In this document: positions 52,415 to 61,052 of the stretch, one piece after another
How positions within the stretch are numbered: the stretch's first letter is position 1
Layout of the letters: each line of letters starts with the position of its first letter
Source: a bacterium
Lineage (GTDB): Bacteria > Myxococcota > UBA727 > JAUIJE01
Reading direction: 5' to 3'
Length of the DNA: 64,000 nucleotides
NCBI GenBank assembly: GCA_030431455.1
Contig: JAUIJE010000013.1
Span: 124,001 to 188,000, forward strand
Position numbers and translations under genes: made by a program
The notes under the pieces: generated by a model
Databases searched by the model: none
The model's input: only the letters and a program-made list of their open reading frames with translations
What the model was told of the DNA's origin: nothing

Positions 52415-53188
52415 GTGCGCTCCTTGTCCCTGTTTGTCCTCGTGATGGTGAGCGCCGCCGCCCTGCCCGCGGCCGCCGACGAGAACGCAGCCTGTTCGGT
52501 CGCGTTTATGCCCCTGGACGAAGAGGGCATCGGGGCCCTGGAAGCGCACATCCCGGTGCTGCTGGGCGAGACCATGTCCCACGAGATCGCCGACGTGACC
52601 TCGTGTCGGGTGGTGACCGAGCGCGACATCCGGGCGATGATCGACTACGAGGCCCAAGCCCAGGCCTGCGGCGCCGACACCGCGAGCTGCCTGGCCGAGA
52701 TCGGCGATGCCCTGGGGGTCGATTTTGTGGTGAGCGGCACCGTGGGCAAACTCGGCAACATTTACACCATGAACATCCGCATGGTGGACATCGAGCAGTC
52801 CGCGGTGATCAAACGCTCGCAGCGGGCGGTCACCAACGACCCGAGCCTGCTGCGGCGGGCGGCCCGCGACGTGGCCCGGGAGCTGTTCAACCTGCCCCCG
52901 CTCGACGAGGAAGACGTCGATGTCGTCGAAGGCTCGAGTTTCAGCCACCGGCTCTTGGTGGTGGGGGGCTTTTCCGCGCTGCTCGTCGGGCTTGGCGCGT
53001 TTGTGCTCGGGGGCGCGTCCACCGGCGCGTTGGTGTACCTGATCAGCTTCGAGCGGCGCCCCGCGTTTCAGGGATACAAACAGCCCGCGTCCTTTGTGTT
53101 TCCGTTCGCCGCCACCGTGCTGGCGGTGTCGCTGGTGACCATCCCCGTCGGCACGCTGATGCTGGCCGGCAGCTTTGTGGTGGAATGA
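52415..53188 (+). CDS. Periplasmic protein with TolB-N/FlgO-like domain and two TM helices
   Basis: A 257-aa protein with start GTG 52415 and a signal peptide. The domain VAFMPLDEEGIGALEAHIPVLLGETMSHEI...VVTERDIRAMIDYEA...CGADTASCLAEIGDALGVDFVVSGTVGKLGNIYTMNIRMVDIE follows the pattern of bacterial 'curli/FlgO/TolB-N' type proteins that assess outer-membrane assembly: a Rossmann-like start, EIGDALGVDFVVSGTV and a C-x-A-x-[CS] pair. Two transmembrane helices follow a helical stretch. The stop overlaps the next gene by 4 bases. Confidence 0.68.
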   Translation: MRSLSLFVLVMVSAAALPAAADENAACSVAFMPLDEEGIGALEAHIPVLLGETMSHEIADVTSCRVVTERDIRAMIDYEAQAQACGADTASCLAEIGDALGVDFVVSGTVGKLGNIYTMNIRMVDIEQSAVIKRSQRAVTNDPSLLRRAARDVARELFNLPPLDEEDVDVVEGSSFSHRLLVVGGFSALLVGLGAFVLGGASTGALVYLISFERRPAFQGYKQPASFVFPFAATVLAVSLVTIPVGTLMLAGSFVVE

Positions 53189-54369
53189 CCATGCAGTGGC
53201 ACTGGACGACCGCGTGGGCGATCACCGCCGCCCTGCCGACGCTGTGGGCGTGCGCACCACCCGTCGCGTGCAACCCGGAGTACGGGGGGGCCTGTCCCAC
53301 GGGCATGGTCTGCGACGCCCAAACCGAGTTTTGCGTGAGCGACGGGAGCAACCCCGAACCCGAATCCAACTGCGGCTTCTTCGGGTGCTTCACCCCCGAG
53401 CCCGAGCCCATCGGCAACCTCGAGGACACGTACACGGGCTTTTCCGCCCCCGGCGAGTTGGCGGTGCACAACGGCCGCATCCTCGTCGTCGACCAGGGCG
53501 ACGACTACGGCGACGACTCCAAGGTCGTGTCCCTGACCCCGGGGGGCAACAAAGACAACCTCGCCGCGGGGCTCGGCCTGCTCGCCGGCCTCGCCGCCAC
53601 CGGCAACACCGGGTACGCCACCGACATCGAAAGCGCCGAGATCTACACGTTCGACCTCGAGACCCCGGGGAGCGGCCGGTTGTTTTACCAGTCCGACGAC
53701 TGGAGCGACGACCTCGACGGGTTTGCCCTGGAAGCGGGTTATGTGTTTGCGTCGTTCGACGGGCACGTGCTGCGCATCGATCAAAATGGCGACGCGGTGT
53801 CGGCGAGCGGGTCGCTGTCTGGTTCGGAGTACGTCGCCGCCGGCGGGGGCTACGTGTTCTTCTGGCGGGCGGGCAACATCCTGCGCATCGACGCGGACTT
53901 CACCGGCGATCCCGGCCCGGTGACGATCGCGTCGCCGTCGGGGGGCCTCGACCGTCCCTGGGTCATGCGGGGGGTGACCGACGACGCGGGCTCGGGTGGT
54001 GGCTGGTTGTATATCGCCACCAAAGCCGGCGCCGACGGCCGGGGCCGGCTGTGGCGCACCGGCTTTGACGGCGGAAGCGAGCTGATCCTCGTCGACGGCG
54101 TGGGCGAGGAGCTGCCCGCCGACGAAAGCCCCATCGCGTGGGACATCGCCGCCGACACCGATGGCTACGCGTTTTTGGTCCGGGCGGCCTCGACCTGGTC
54201 CACGCTCCCCACCGAGGTGTTTGCGGCGCGGGGCACCCAAGCCCCGGTGCGCCTGGGCACCGTCGAATCCGGGCACGGCATCGCCCTCACCCCGGACGCG
54301 GTGGTGGTGAGCGAGCGCGATCAGCAGGACGACGAAGTCGGCAGAATACGTGTCTTTTCAAGACCTTAG
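53185..54369 (+). CDS. Propeller-like lipoprotein
   Basis: A 394-aa protein starting at ATG 53185 within an ATGA overlap; ATG 53191 is possible. Lipobox LWAC is followed by a Cys-rich segment (CNPEYGGACPTGMVCDAQTEFC) similar to the other two propeller lipoproteins, but no GD linker, only NPEPESN and PEPEPIG. Repeats include GRILVVDQGDDYGDDSKVVSL, TGNTGYATDIESAEIYTF, EAGYVFASFDGHVLRID, GGGYVFFWRAGNILRID. It lies in tandem with the TolB-N-like protein gene, so the two may work together. Confidence 0.75.
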   Translation: MTMQWHWTTAWAITAALPTLWACAPPVACNPEYGGACPTGMVCDAQTEFCVSDGSNPEPESNCGFFGCFTPEPEPIGNLEDTYTGFSAPGELAVHNGRILVVDQGDDYGDDSKVVSLTPGGNKDNLAAGLGLLAGLAATGNTGYATDIESAEIYTFDLETPGSGRLFYQSDDWSDDLDGFALEAGYVFASFDGHVLRIDQNGDAVSASGSLSGSEYVAAGGGYVFFWRAGNILRIDADFTGDPGPVTIASPSGGLDRPWVMRGVTDDAGSGGGWLYIATKAGADGRGRLWRTGFDGGSELILVDGVGEELPADESPIAWDIAADTDGYAFLVRAASTWSTLPTEVFAARGTQAPVRLGTVESGHGIALTPDAVVVSERDQQDDEVGRIRVFSRP

Positions 54370-54538
54370 GCTGCGTCGCCGCCCCCGCGGGCGGAGCGCC
54401 CCGCCCGCCCGTGCCCCGGGGTGAAAGCCCTTGCCGTTTCGTGTGCGTCTGATACGTACACCCTTCGGATCGATCGCGATCCGGCCGCACGACATTTTGC
54501 GGACCTTAGAGGCGCAGCGGCGCCTGTGGAGATGGGTC

Positions 54539-55012
54539 GTGGCTCAAGTCTCGAATGCGCACATGCGCGAATACGAAACGATTTACATTCTCAAGCCCGA
54601 GATCGACGACGACGCGGCGGTGAGCTTCATCGAAAAGATGAAGGGCCTGGTCGCGAAGAACGGTGGTCAACACGTGCAGGTGACCAACATGGGCCGCCGC
54701 AAGATCGCTTGGGAACGTGATCGCCACCAAAAAGGCATGTTCGTGCAGCACCGCTACCTCGGCCAGCCGGGCATCGTGGCCGAGTACGAGCGCACCCTGG
54801 GCATCGAAGAAGACTGCATCCTCCGCCAGACCGTCGTGCGCCAGCGCGCGGTGGACCCGGCGTCGGTGGCGGCCGAGCCTGACACCATCAAGCCCCCGGT
54901 GACCAAGGAGCCGGTGGCCCCCCGTCGCGATGATCGCGGCGACCGGGGCTACGACCGTGGCTCCTCCCGCTCGTCTCGTGACTACGACGACGACAACAGC
55001 CGCGACGACTGA
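54539..55012 (+). CDS. rpsF: 30S ribosomal protein S6
   Basis: GTG 54539 has GGAG 7 bases upstream; the family's usual N-terminus (MREYETIYILKPEID) begins at ATG 54563, which has no Shine-Dalgarno, so both are possible. The S6 core is complete (KMKGLVAKNGG, VTNMGRRKIAW, IVAEYERTLGIEEDCILRQTVVR). The C-terminal 40 residues form an Arg/Asp/Ser-rich tail (DDRGDRGYDRG). S6 binds S18 in the 30S platform; the rpsR gene is not next to it. The leader 54370-54538 has a weak GC hairpin but no clear promoter. Confidence 0.95.
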   Translation: MAQVSNAHMREYETIYILKPEIDDDAAVSFIEKMKGLVAKNGGQHVQVTNMGRRKIAWERDRHQKGMFVQHRYLGQPGIVAEYERTLGIEEDCILRQTVVRQRAVDPASVAAEPDTIKPPVTKEPVAPRRDDRGDRGYDRGSSRSSRDYDDDNSRDD

Positions 55013-55065
55013 GGTCGCGCCGGCTCGCACCGCATTCATCATCTGGCATTTTCTGGAGTTCAGTC

Positions 55066-55683
55066 ATGGCCGCCAGCGTTCAACTCATTCTCGCCCGCGA
55101 TGTGCCCAACCTGGGCCGCATCGGTGACCTCGTCGCGGTCAAAGCCGGGTACGCCCGCAACTACCTGGTGCCCCAAGGCCTCGCCTACCCCGCGTCGCCC
55201 AAGCGGGTCTCGCAGTTCGAGCACCAAAAGCGCGTGATCGATCACCGCCGGCGTCAGCTGCGCAGCGAGAGCGAAAAGCGCGCCCAAGAGATCGCGGCCC
55301 TGCAGGTCACCCTGACCGCGAAGGTCGGCGAGCAAGGCAAGCTGTTCGGCTCGATCACCTCGCGCGACATCGCCAAGGCCCTCGCCGCCGAAGGCCACGT
55401 CGTCGACCACCGGGACATCAACCTCGAAGGCCCGCTCAAGTCCGTGGGTCTGCACAAGCTCGACCTCCGGCTCGAAGCCGACGTGACCACCCAGATCAAA
55501 GTCGTGGTGGCCCCCGAGGAAGTGTCCGCGGACGAAGCCGAAGCCGAAGCCGAAGCTGCCGCCGATGCGGAAGGCGCGCCCAAGCTGCGGGCCGACGGTG
55601 AGCCCGACCTCGAAGCGGAAGAAGACGCCATCGCCCAAGGCGACGGCGAGCCCGCGCCGAGCGAAGCCGAGCAGCCCGCCTGA
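55066..55683 (+). CDS. rplI: 50S ribosomal protein L9
   Basis: A 205-aa protein with GGAG 9 bases before the ATG. The N-terminal L9 domain is clear (VQLILARDVPNLGRIGDLVAVKAGYARNYLVPQGLA), as are the long connecting helix and the C-terminal domain (KLFGSITSRDIAKAL ... VGLHKLDLRLEADVTTQIKVVV). About 50 extra acidic residues (DEAEAEAEAAADAEG ... EPAPSEAEQPA) follow. L9 stabilises the L1-stalk side of the 50S subunit. Directly after rpsF, 53 bases away. Confidence 0.96.
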   Translation: MAASVQLILARDVPNLGRIGDLVAVKAGYARNYLVPQGLAYPASPKRVSQFEHQKRVIDHRRRQLRSESEKRAQEIAALQVTLTAKVGEQGKLFGSITSRDIAKALAAEGHVVDHRDINLEGPLKSVGLHKLDLRLEADVTTQIKVVVAPEEVSADEAEAEAEAAADAEGAPKLRADGEPDLEAEEDAIAQGDGEPAPSEAEQPA

Positions 55684-55733
55684 TCGTCGTCCGACAACGC
55701 GACCTCGGCGCCTCACTGCGGTAAGGTCGCGTC

Positions 55734-56519
55734 GTGAGTGACATTCGACTGCAAGAAGAACTGGCCGCGAAGCTGGAAAGCTTCGTGCGTGACCAGATCA
55801 TCGCGACCGCGGATCGCGCCTGCGACCTCGCCCACACGTTGCTGCGGCGCGAGGGCAACCTCAGCTACCCCCCGAGCAACGAAATCATCGTCGGGGGCCG
55901 TCCCCTCCGCGGCCCGGTCTCGCGCTCCCTGTGCGAACTGGTGGCCGAGGGCACGGGCCTGCTGTGCGCGGTGTTTCAAGGACACGAGCCGGTGGCGGTG
56001 GCCCCGCGGGAGCTCACCGGGGGCCGGTTCGACATTCCCGACGATGTGGCCACCACCTGTTTGGTGCGCGACGACAGCTTCGTGGGCACCGTCGACATCG
56101 ACGGGCGGCCCATGCTCGTGGCCGCGCGGCCCATCCGCGTCGACGGCCACGCCCGGGGGGTTGTGCTGTGCGGGCAGTTCACCGCGGAAGCCAACACCAC
56201 CCTGCTCGGGCTATCCACGATTCAAGAAGAGATCGTCGAGCTCGCGGAGAAGCTCCAGCGCGAGCGGCAACAGGCGGTGGGCGACTTCTTGAAGTCCATC
56301 CGCAGCATCGCCAAGCGCATCCACTTGTTGGCCCTCAACGCATCGATTCTGTCCGCCCAAGCGGGCGAACATGGGCGGGGCTTTGCCGTGGTCGCGCGCG
56401 AGATCGGCGACCTCGCCGAGCGCACCCGGCAGTCGTCGCAGGAGCTCGAACACTTCCTGGGCCGGGCCGAACCGGATGTGCCCGTCGATCGCCGCCACGG
56501 TGGGCGGCGCACCGCCTAG
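55734..56519 (+). CDS. Soluble Cache-like protein with truncated chemoreceptor signalling tip
   Basis: A 261-aa protein with start GTG 55734, no signal peptide or membrane helix. The first half resembles a single Cache-type sensor ([34 protein letters not shown]). The second half is a helix ending [53 protein letters not shown], the conserved hairpin tip of methyl-accepting chemotaxis proteins. Only about 70 residues of the signalling domain are present, and no methylation helices or HAMP domain. It could interact with CheA/CheW-like partners. -10-like TAAGGT is 6 bases upstream. Confidence 0.78.
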   Translation: MSDIRLQEELAAKLESFVRDQIIATADRACDLAHTLLRREGNLSYPPSNEIIVGGRPLRGPVSRSLCELVAEGTGLLCAVFQGHEPVAVAPRELTGGRFDIPDDVATTCLVRDDSFVGTVDIDGRPMLVAARPIRVDGHARGVVLCGQFTAEANTTLLGLSTIQEEIVELAEKLQRERQQAVGDFLKSIRSIAKRIHLLALNASILSAQAGEHGRGFAVVAREIGDLAERTRQSSQELEHFLGRAEPDVPVDRRHGGRRTA

Positions 56520-56521
56520 TC

Positions 56522-57004
56522 ATGGCCGACAAGCGGGTGTCCCGCCTGGTCAACCTGCTCCAGCGGGGCCGTGGCCTCAGCTACGACAACGCACGGCTGT
56601 TGTTCCGGCGGGCCACGGGACAGACCGCGCCGGCGCAGATGCCATACCGCACCGACCTTGTGTACAAGGCGGGGCAGTTGGCGATCACCCTGCTGTTCAT
56701 CGAGAGCCGGGCGTACCTCAGCGACGCAGCCTACGATCCGTTCACCGACGCGGTCTTCTCGGAGGTCGCGGGGGGCGACAGCGAACGGCTCTACGACATC
56801 GTGCAGGTCTACGGGGGCGCGATCAGTGGCGAAGGGGGCTTCGAGGAGCTGTTCGCCCGCGACCTCGCCGCGGCGATGGTGGGCGAGGTGCATCCCGACG
56901 TGGCCCAGGCCTTCGCCAAGTCCGCGCGGTCGTTGACCAAGATGACCCAGCTTTACTGCGCGATGACGTTCGACGACCGGGTGATGGTGCGGCGGCTGCA
57001 ATAG
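56522..57004 (+). CDS. Hypothetical helical protein coupled to the chemoreceptor-tip gene
   Basis: A 160-aa protein starting 2 bases after the previous stop. All-helical, no signal peptide. Motifs RVSRLVNLLQRGRGLSYDNARLLFRRATG at the start and LYDIVQVYGGAISGEGGFEELFARDLAAAM in the middle; I cannot assign a family. The close spacing suggests a functional partner of the preceding protein. Confidence 0.65.
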   Translation: MADKRVSRLVNLLQRGRGLSYDNARLLFRRATGQTAPAQMPYRTDLVYKAGQLAITLLFIESRAYLSDAAYDPFTDAVFSEVAGGDSERLYDIVQVYGGAISGEGGFEELFARDLAAAMVGEVHPDVAQAFAKSARSLTKMTQLYCAMTFDDRVMVRRLQ

Positions 57005-57070
57005 GGGCCGGTGAGGCCGGCATCGCGGGCCCCCTTCACATGTGACTGCGCAATGGCATTGCAGATGCGT

Positions 57071-57961
57071 TCACCACAACGTCAGCGCGCCGGTCCGGTA
57101 GGACAGCGCCACCCGTACCCCCAGGAGGTTGCGGTCGGTGCCGGCCAGGGGCACGAGGGTCTGGGCCTCGACCCCCAGGCCCCCCCAAATGCGACTGCGC
57201 AGGCCGAAGGCGGCGGACAGGTGGTCCACCGGCCCCTCGCCATAGAACGAGAGGTTCTGCACGTCGGCGGTGAGGTTGACCCAATCGAACAGCAACAGCT
57301 CGCCGCCCACCAGGCCGAACAAGCCCACCCGCGCGGCGGGGTCGCCGAGGCTGACCGAGTACGAGCCCACCCCCGAGACCTGCCCGTGCAGGCGGAAAAA
57401 CGAAAACGGCTCGAACAGCCCGGTGAGGCCGCTGTCGACCCCCACCGGCCAGGCGTTTTGGTACAGGCCCACCGCGGTGGGCAGGGTCAAGCGACCGGTC
57501 ACCGAGGCGGCGAACGCCCCCCGGTTGTAGACGAGGAACGAGCTGCCCACCGAGGTGTCGCCGAGCCCGAGGTGGTAGGCCTGGTAGCCGCTGATGAGGT
57601 ACCGAATCTGGGGCACCTCGGCCGCGCCGAACACTTCCCAACGCTTGGACAGGGCCAGGCTGCCTTCGACCCGGCCCGCGCCCACAATGTAAATGGGCGA
57701 GCCCGACGCGACCTGAATGGTGACGTCCAATCCGTACTTTTCTGCCTCGAGGGTGGCCTGGAGGTGGCCGCCGAGCTTCGCCTCGGTGCGCGGACAGGTC
57801 GCCCGCCCGGTGCCGAGGTCGTTGCGCAACAGGCCCACCGTGACCGGCCCGGTGGTCATGCCCGTCACCGCCCGGTCGCAGGGACCAGCGGCCCGGGCCG
57901 TCGACGAGGGAAAGACGAACAGAAGGCCAAACAGGGCCGAAGCCACAAACGACGTGCGCAT
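57071..57961 (-). CDS. Probable outer-membrane beta-barrel protein
   Basis: A 296-aa protein with signal peptide (about 1-24). The mature part consists of alternating amphipathic strands (VASGSPIYIVGAGRVEGSLALSKRWEVFGAAEVPQIRY; GAFAASVTGRLTLPTAVG; VNLTADVQNLSFYGEG) and ends in GALTLW, with a terminal Trp preceded by a strand, as many BAM substrates do. It begins at ATG 57961, overlapping the stop of the PHP lipoprotein gene by one base, so they are coupled. Confidence 0.72.
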   Translation of the reverse strand: MRTSFVASALFGLLFVFPSSTARAAGPCDRAVTGMTTGPVTVGLLRNDLGTGRATCPRTEAKLGGHLQATLEAEKYGLDVTIQVASGSPIYIVGAGRVEGSLALSKRWEVFGAAEVPQIRYLISGYQAYHLGLGDTSVGSSFLVYNRGAFAASVTGRLTLPTAVGLYQNAWPVGVDSGLTGLFEPFSFFRLHGQVSGVGSYSVSLGDPAARVGLFGLVGGELLLFDWVNLTADVQNLSFYGEGPVDHLSAAFGLRSRIWGGLGVEAQTLVPLAGTDRNLLGVRVALSYRTGALTLW

Positions 57962-60900
57962 CAGTTGTCTCCCTCCGGCAGGCCCGGGGCAGAGAATCCG
58001 GGGTCTCCGTCGAGGTCGAGGATCAGAGGATTGGTGAACGCCAGGGGATAGCCACCGGGGGTGACCGCGACGAAGGGATGGCCGGGCTCGCCCCGGAGGG
58101 GGAGGTCCCGGACCGCGATGGGCCCGGTGCCCCCCGCGCAGCTCTCCGGGGTGTCCCCGTCGTCGAGGGTCCCGTCGCCGTTGATGTCGAGGTCGTCGTC
58201 GTCGACTCTGCCGTCGTCGTTGCGGTCGACATCCGTCCAGTCGACCACGCCATCGCCGTTGTTGTCGATGGTGTCGGGCACACCATCACAGTCGAGGTCG
58301 GCCACCGGGGGCAAAGCCCGCCCCGCCTCGACCACCACCCAAGCGTCCTCGTCGAGGCGCGGGAGGATGTCGTCGAGGGCGATTTCCCGCTCGAGCCGGA
58401 GCAGGCCGGTGGTGCCGTAGGGGTCGCCGGGCGCGGTGATGCCGTCGGTGATGCGCATCGCCAGCGCCCCGTTGACGAACACCCGGACCTCGTCGACGGG
58501 CACCCAGGGCGCGGCTTGGACCCGCACCGTGAGCGGCCCGCTGCCGGGCACGAAGGGCTCCAAGCTCGGGCCGCGGCCCAGGCCCTGGTTGTCGGCCAAG
58601 CTGATGGACACCACCGGTCCGTTGGTGCCGGTCATGCGGCCCTCGCGCACCGCGCGGTTGAAGATCGAGGGCGAGAAGTCGGCTTTGGTGGTGCCGGCGG
58701 TGACCAGGGTGCGCGGGGTGCCCACCACGTTGTCGCGCAATGTGTGTGAATCGGAGTTGGCGGTGCCGGCGCGGAGAATGCCCTGGTTGAGCAGGTAGAA
58801 CCAGAAGGCCCGGTAGGCAAAGAACGACCCGTTGTCGGTGCCGTTCATGACCTCTTGGGTGTGGTAGTCGACGTTGGAGAAGGTGGCCCCGGGGGGCACC
58901 CGCACGAACACCCCCGCCGCGGTGCCGTCGTCGAACAGAGGCAAGGGGTCGAGGAGGTTGAGCCCCAATGCATAGGGAAAGCCGAAGTCGCGTCCCACCG
59001 AGCCCGCGGTCCAGGGGTGGTTCATTTGGATCACGCCGTCGTCGTCGAGCCCGGCGCCGAGCATGCGGGTGAAGAGCAGGCCCGGCTCGGCGTATTCGTC
59101 GTAGGGCGCGCCCCGCCGGGGGGCGTCCAGGTCGATGCGCAAGGGCCAGAAGTTGTAGTGGCCCACGACTTGGGGATAGGAGACCGCGGGGTTGTAGTTG
59201 AACAACGCGTGGCCGGTGGTCTCGAGGCCCACGAGCAGCTTGACCCGGTCGCCCACGTTGAGCTCGTCCATGGCCTGGCGGTAGTCCCAGATCGCGTCGT
59301 GATCGGTGGCGGCGATGACGTCGATGCGTTGGGCCAAGAACGAGCCCACCCGGGTGAGGTCGGGCATGTTGGTGTCGAAAGACTTGGCCCCGTGGACGTG
59401 AAAGTCCGCCGACAATGTCAACGCAGGGAGCAGGTCGGGGAGCGAGGTGAGCGACAGGGTAACGTCCTCGACCTCACCGGCGACGACAGTGACGTCGGCG
59501 TGGGCCAAGGTGGCAAACGGACCCGCGGTGGCGAACAGCTCGTAGCGCCCCGGCGGGACATGGACCTCGTCGTACCCTTCGAAGGTCAAGACCTGGTTGC
59601 AGGCGGGGCTGCCCCCCCAGGTGGGCCCGAGCAGCGGCGCACACTCCGCGTTGGCCAGCGGGTGGCCGTTCCACCGGGCCGCGGTGCGGGTGGCGGTGTC
59701 CACGTCGGCGGGGGTGAAGAACACCTGGGCCTCGTGGGGTATGCCGTCGAGGGTCGAGCGGAGGATCACGCGCCCCGAGGCGGGAACCTCGAGGGTGCCG
59801 ACGTCAAAGTCTGCGGTCCCCACCGACAACGCCTGCTCGACCGCGGTCTTGCCAAAGCTCACCACCCGCAACACGTAGGCCTTGTCCGCGGGGACCCGGG
59901 CCGCGAACGTGCCGTCGCCGGCCACCGCCACGTGGGTCCAGGGCACGAGCAGGCCGTCGGGTTGTCCCGGTTGGCCCTCGAGCAAATACACCGACGCCCG
60001 GTTGAGGCGGGGGGCCACGGCCCATTCGTCGAGGTCGATGGTGCCGGACACGGTCACGAACGCTTCGTCGTACAGCTGTTCGCGCACCGCGAGCGCGAGG
60101 TCGACCCCGGGTTGGGCCAACGTGCCCGCGGCCGCCCCCAAGAAACGTTCGAACACCACATAGTCGCCCCGCGCCACCACCGCGCGCCCGGTGCCGGCCA
60201 GGGACACTTGGGCGGCGTGAAACCCCTCGAGGCTGTCGACGTTGCAACCGACCAGGGCATAGCTGGCGCCGGGCTCGACCGACGCCGCCCCCACCACCCA
60301 GGGCACGTTGCGCATCACCGCGTTGACCGTGCCGAGGCCAAACGGCGGGTGCGTGTAGCCGGTGCCGGGACCGGGGGTGAACGGGCTCGTGGCCCGGTCG
60401 CCCCAATAGAACGCTTCTTGGTTGGACCAGACCACGTCCTCGTCGCTGTCGTTGAGCATCTCGGTGCGCACCCGGATGCCGGGTTCGCAGCTGCGGATTT
60501 CGTAGCGGGTGGCCACGATTTGGCGCGGGTCCTCCATGAGGTGACCGATGACCTGGACCGCGCGCACGTTGTCCTCGTCGGTGAAAAAGCGCATCGAGGT
60601 GTACAGCACCGCGTCGTCGGGGAGCAGGCCGGTGACGTGCTCGATGTGGGGGATGCTGTCGTTGTCATCGCCCCGGGTGGCGAAGTCGGTGATGAACCCG
60701 CCGCTGGGGGCGAAGTAATTGGCATTGCCAATCGCCTCGATCACCACCTCGACCTGGTCGTTGGCGAGGAGCACGTCCCCCACCGCCCCCAACGAATCCA
60801 GTCCGCCCGGCACTTCGCTCCGGTCGCGGATGATGCGCAGGTCGACGAACCCGTCTTCGCAGGAAAAGGACAACGGCTGGCACGGCGACGGCACCTCACA

Positions 60901-60996
60901 GGTATCGACTTCGCCGTTCATGCAGCCCGGGTCGGTACACCCGCTGCTCGCGGCCACCACCCCCCACAGGGCGGCGGCGATGAACACACCTCGCAT
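57961..60996 (-). CDS. Large PHP-domain (CehA/McbA-type) lipoprotein
   Basis: A 1011-aa protein with start ATG 60996 (GAGGAGG upstream) and lipobox ASSGC. The N-terminal 550 residues are beta-rich, including a predicted carbohydrate-binding/Ig-like region. The PHP metal-binding start is SADFHVHGAKSFDTNMPDL (about 590), then VIAATDHDAIWDYRQAM, GLETTG, NHPW and TANSDSHTL, the order of CehA/McbA metallohydrolases. The C-terminal 70 residues have thrombospondin-type-3 calcium loops (DLDCDGVPDTIDNNGDGVVDWTDVDRNDDG). Substrate unknown; carbamate hydrolysis in the named relatives cannot be assumed. Confidence 0.87.
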   Translation of the reverse strand: MRGVFIAAALWGVVAASSGCTDPGCMNGEVDTCEVPSPCQPLSFSCEDGFVDLRIIRDRSEVPGGLDSLGAVGDVLLANDQVEVVIEAIGNANYFAPSGGFITDFATRGDDNDSIPHIEHVTGLLPDDAVLYTSMRFFTDEDNVRAVQVIGHLMEDPRQIVATRYEIRSCEPGIRVRTEMLNDSDEDVVWSNQEAFYWGDRATSPFTPGPGTGYTHPPFGLGTVNAVMRNVPWVVGAASVEPGASYALVGCNVDSLEGFHAAQVSLAGTGRAVVARGDYVVFERFLGAAAGTLAQPGVDLALAVREQLYDEAFVTVSGTIDLDEWAVAPRLNRASVYLLEGQPGQPDGLLVPWTHVAVAGDGTFAARVPADKAYVLRVVSFGKTAVEQALSVGTADFDVGTLEVPASGRVILRSTLDGIPHEAQVFFTPADVDTATRTAARWNGHPLANAECAPLLGPTWGGSPACNQVLTFEGYDEVHVPPGRYELFATAGPFATLAHADVTVVAGEVEDVTLSLTSLPDLLPALTLSADFHVHGAKSFDTNMPDLTRVGSFLAQRIDVIAATDHDAIWDYRQAMDELNVGDRVKLLVGLETTGHALFNYNPAVSYPQVVGHYNFWPLRIDLDAPRRGAPYDEYAEPGLLFTRMLGAGLDDDGVIQMNHPWTAGSVGRDFGFPYALGLNLLDPLPLFDDGTAAGVFVRVPPGATFSNVDYHTQEVMNGTDNGSFFAYRAFWFYLLNQGILRAGTANSDSHTLRDNVVGTPRTLVTAGTTKADFSPSIFNRAVREGRMTGTNGPVVSISLADNQGLGRGPSLEPFVPGSGPLTVRVQAAPWVPVDEVRVFVNGALAMRITDGITAPGDPYGTTGLLRLEREIALDDILPRLDEDAWVVVEAGRALPPVADLDCDGVPDTIDNNGDGVVDWTDVDRNDDGRVDDDDLDINGDGTLDDGDTPESCAGGTGPIAVRDLPLRGEPGHPFVAVTPGGYPLAFTNPLILDLDGDPGFSAPGLPEGDN

Positions 60997-61052
60997 CAGG
61001 CCTCCTCGGCCGTGGCACGGCCGCAGCCGCCGACCATACGACAGGTCTCGGG

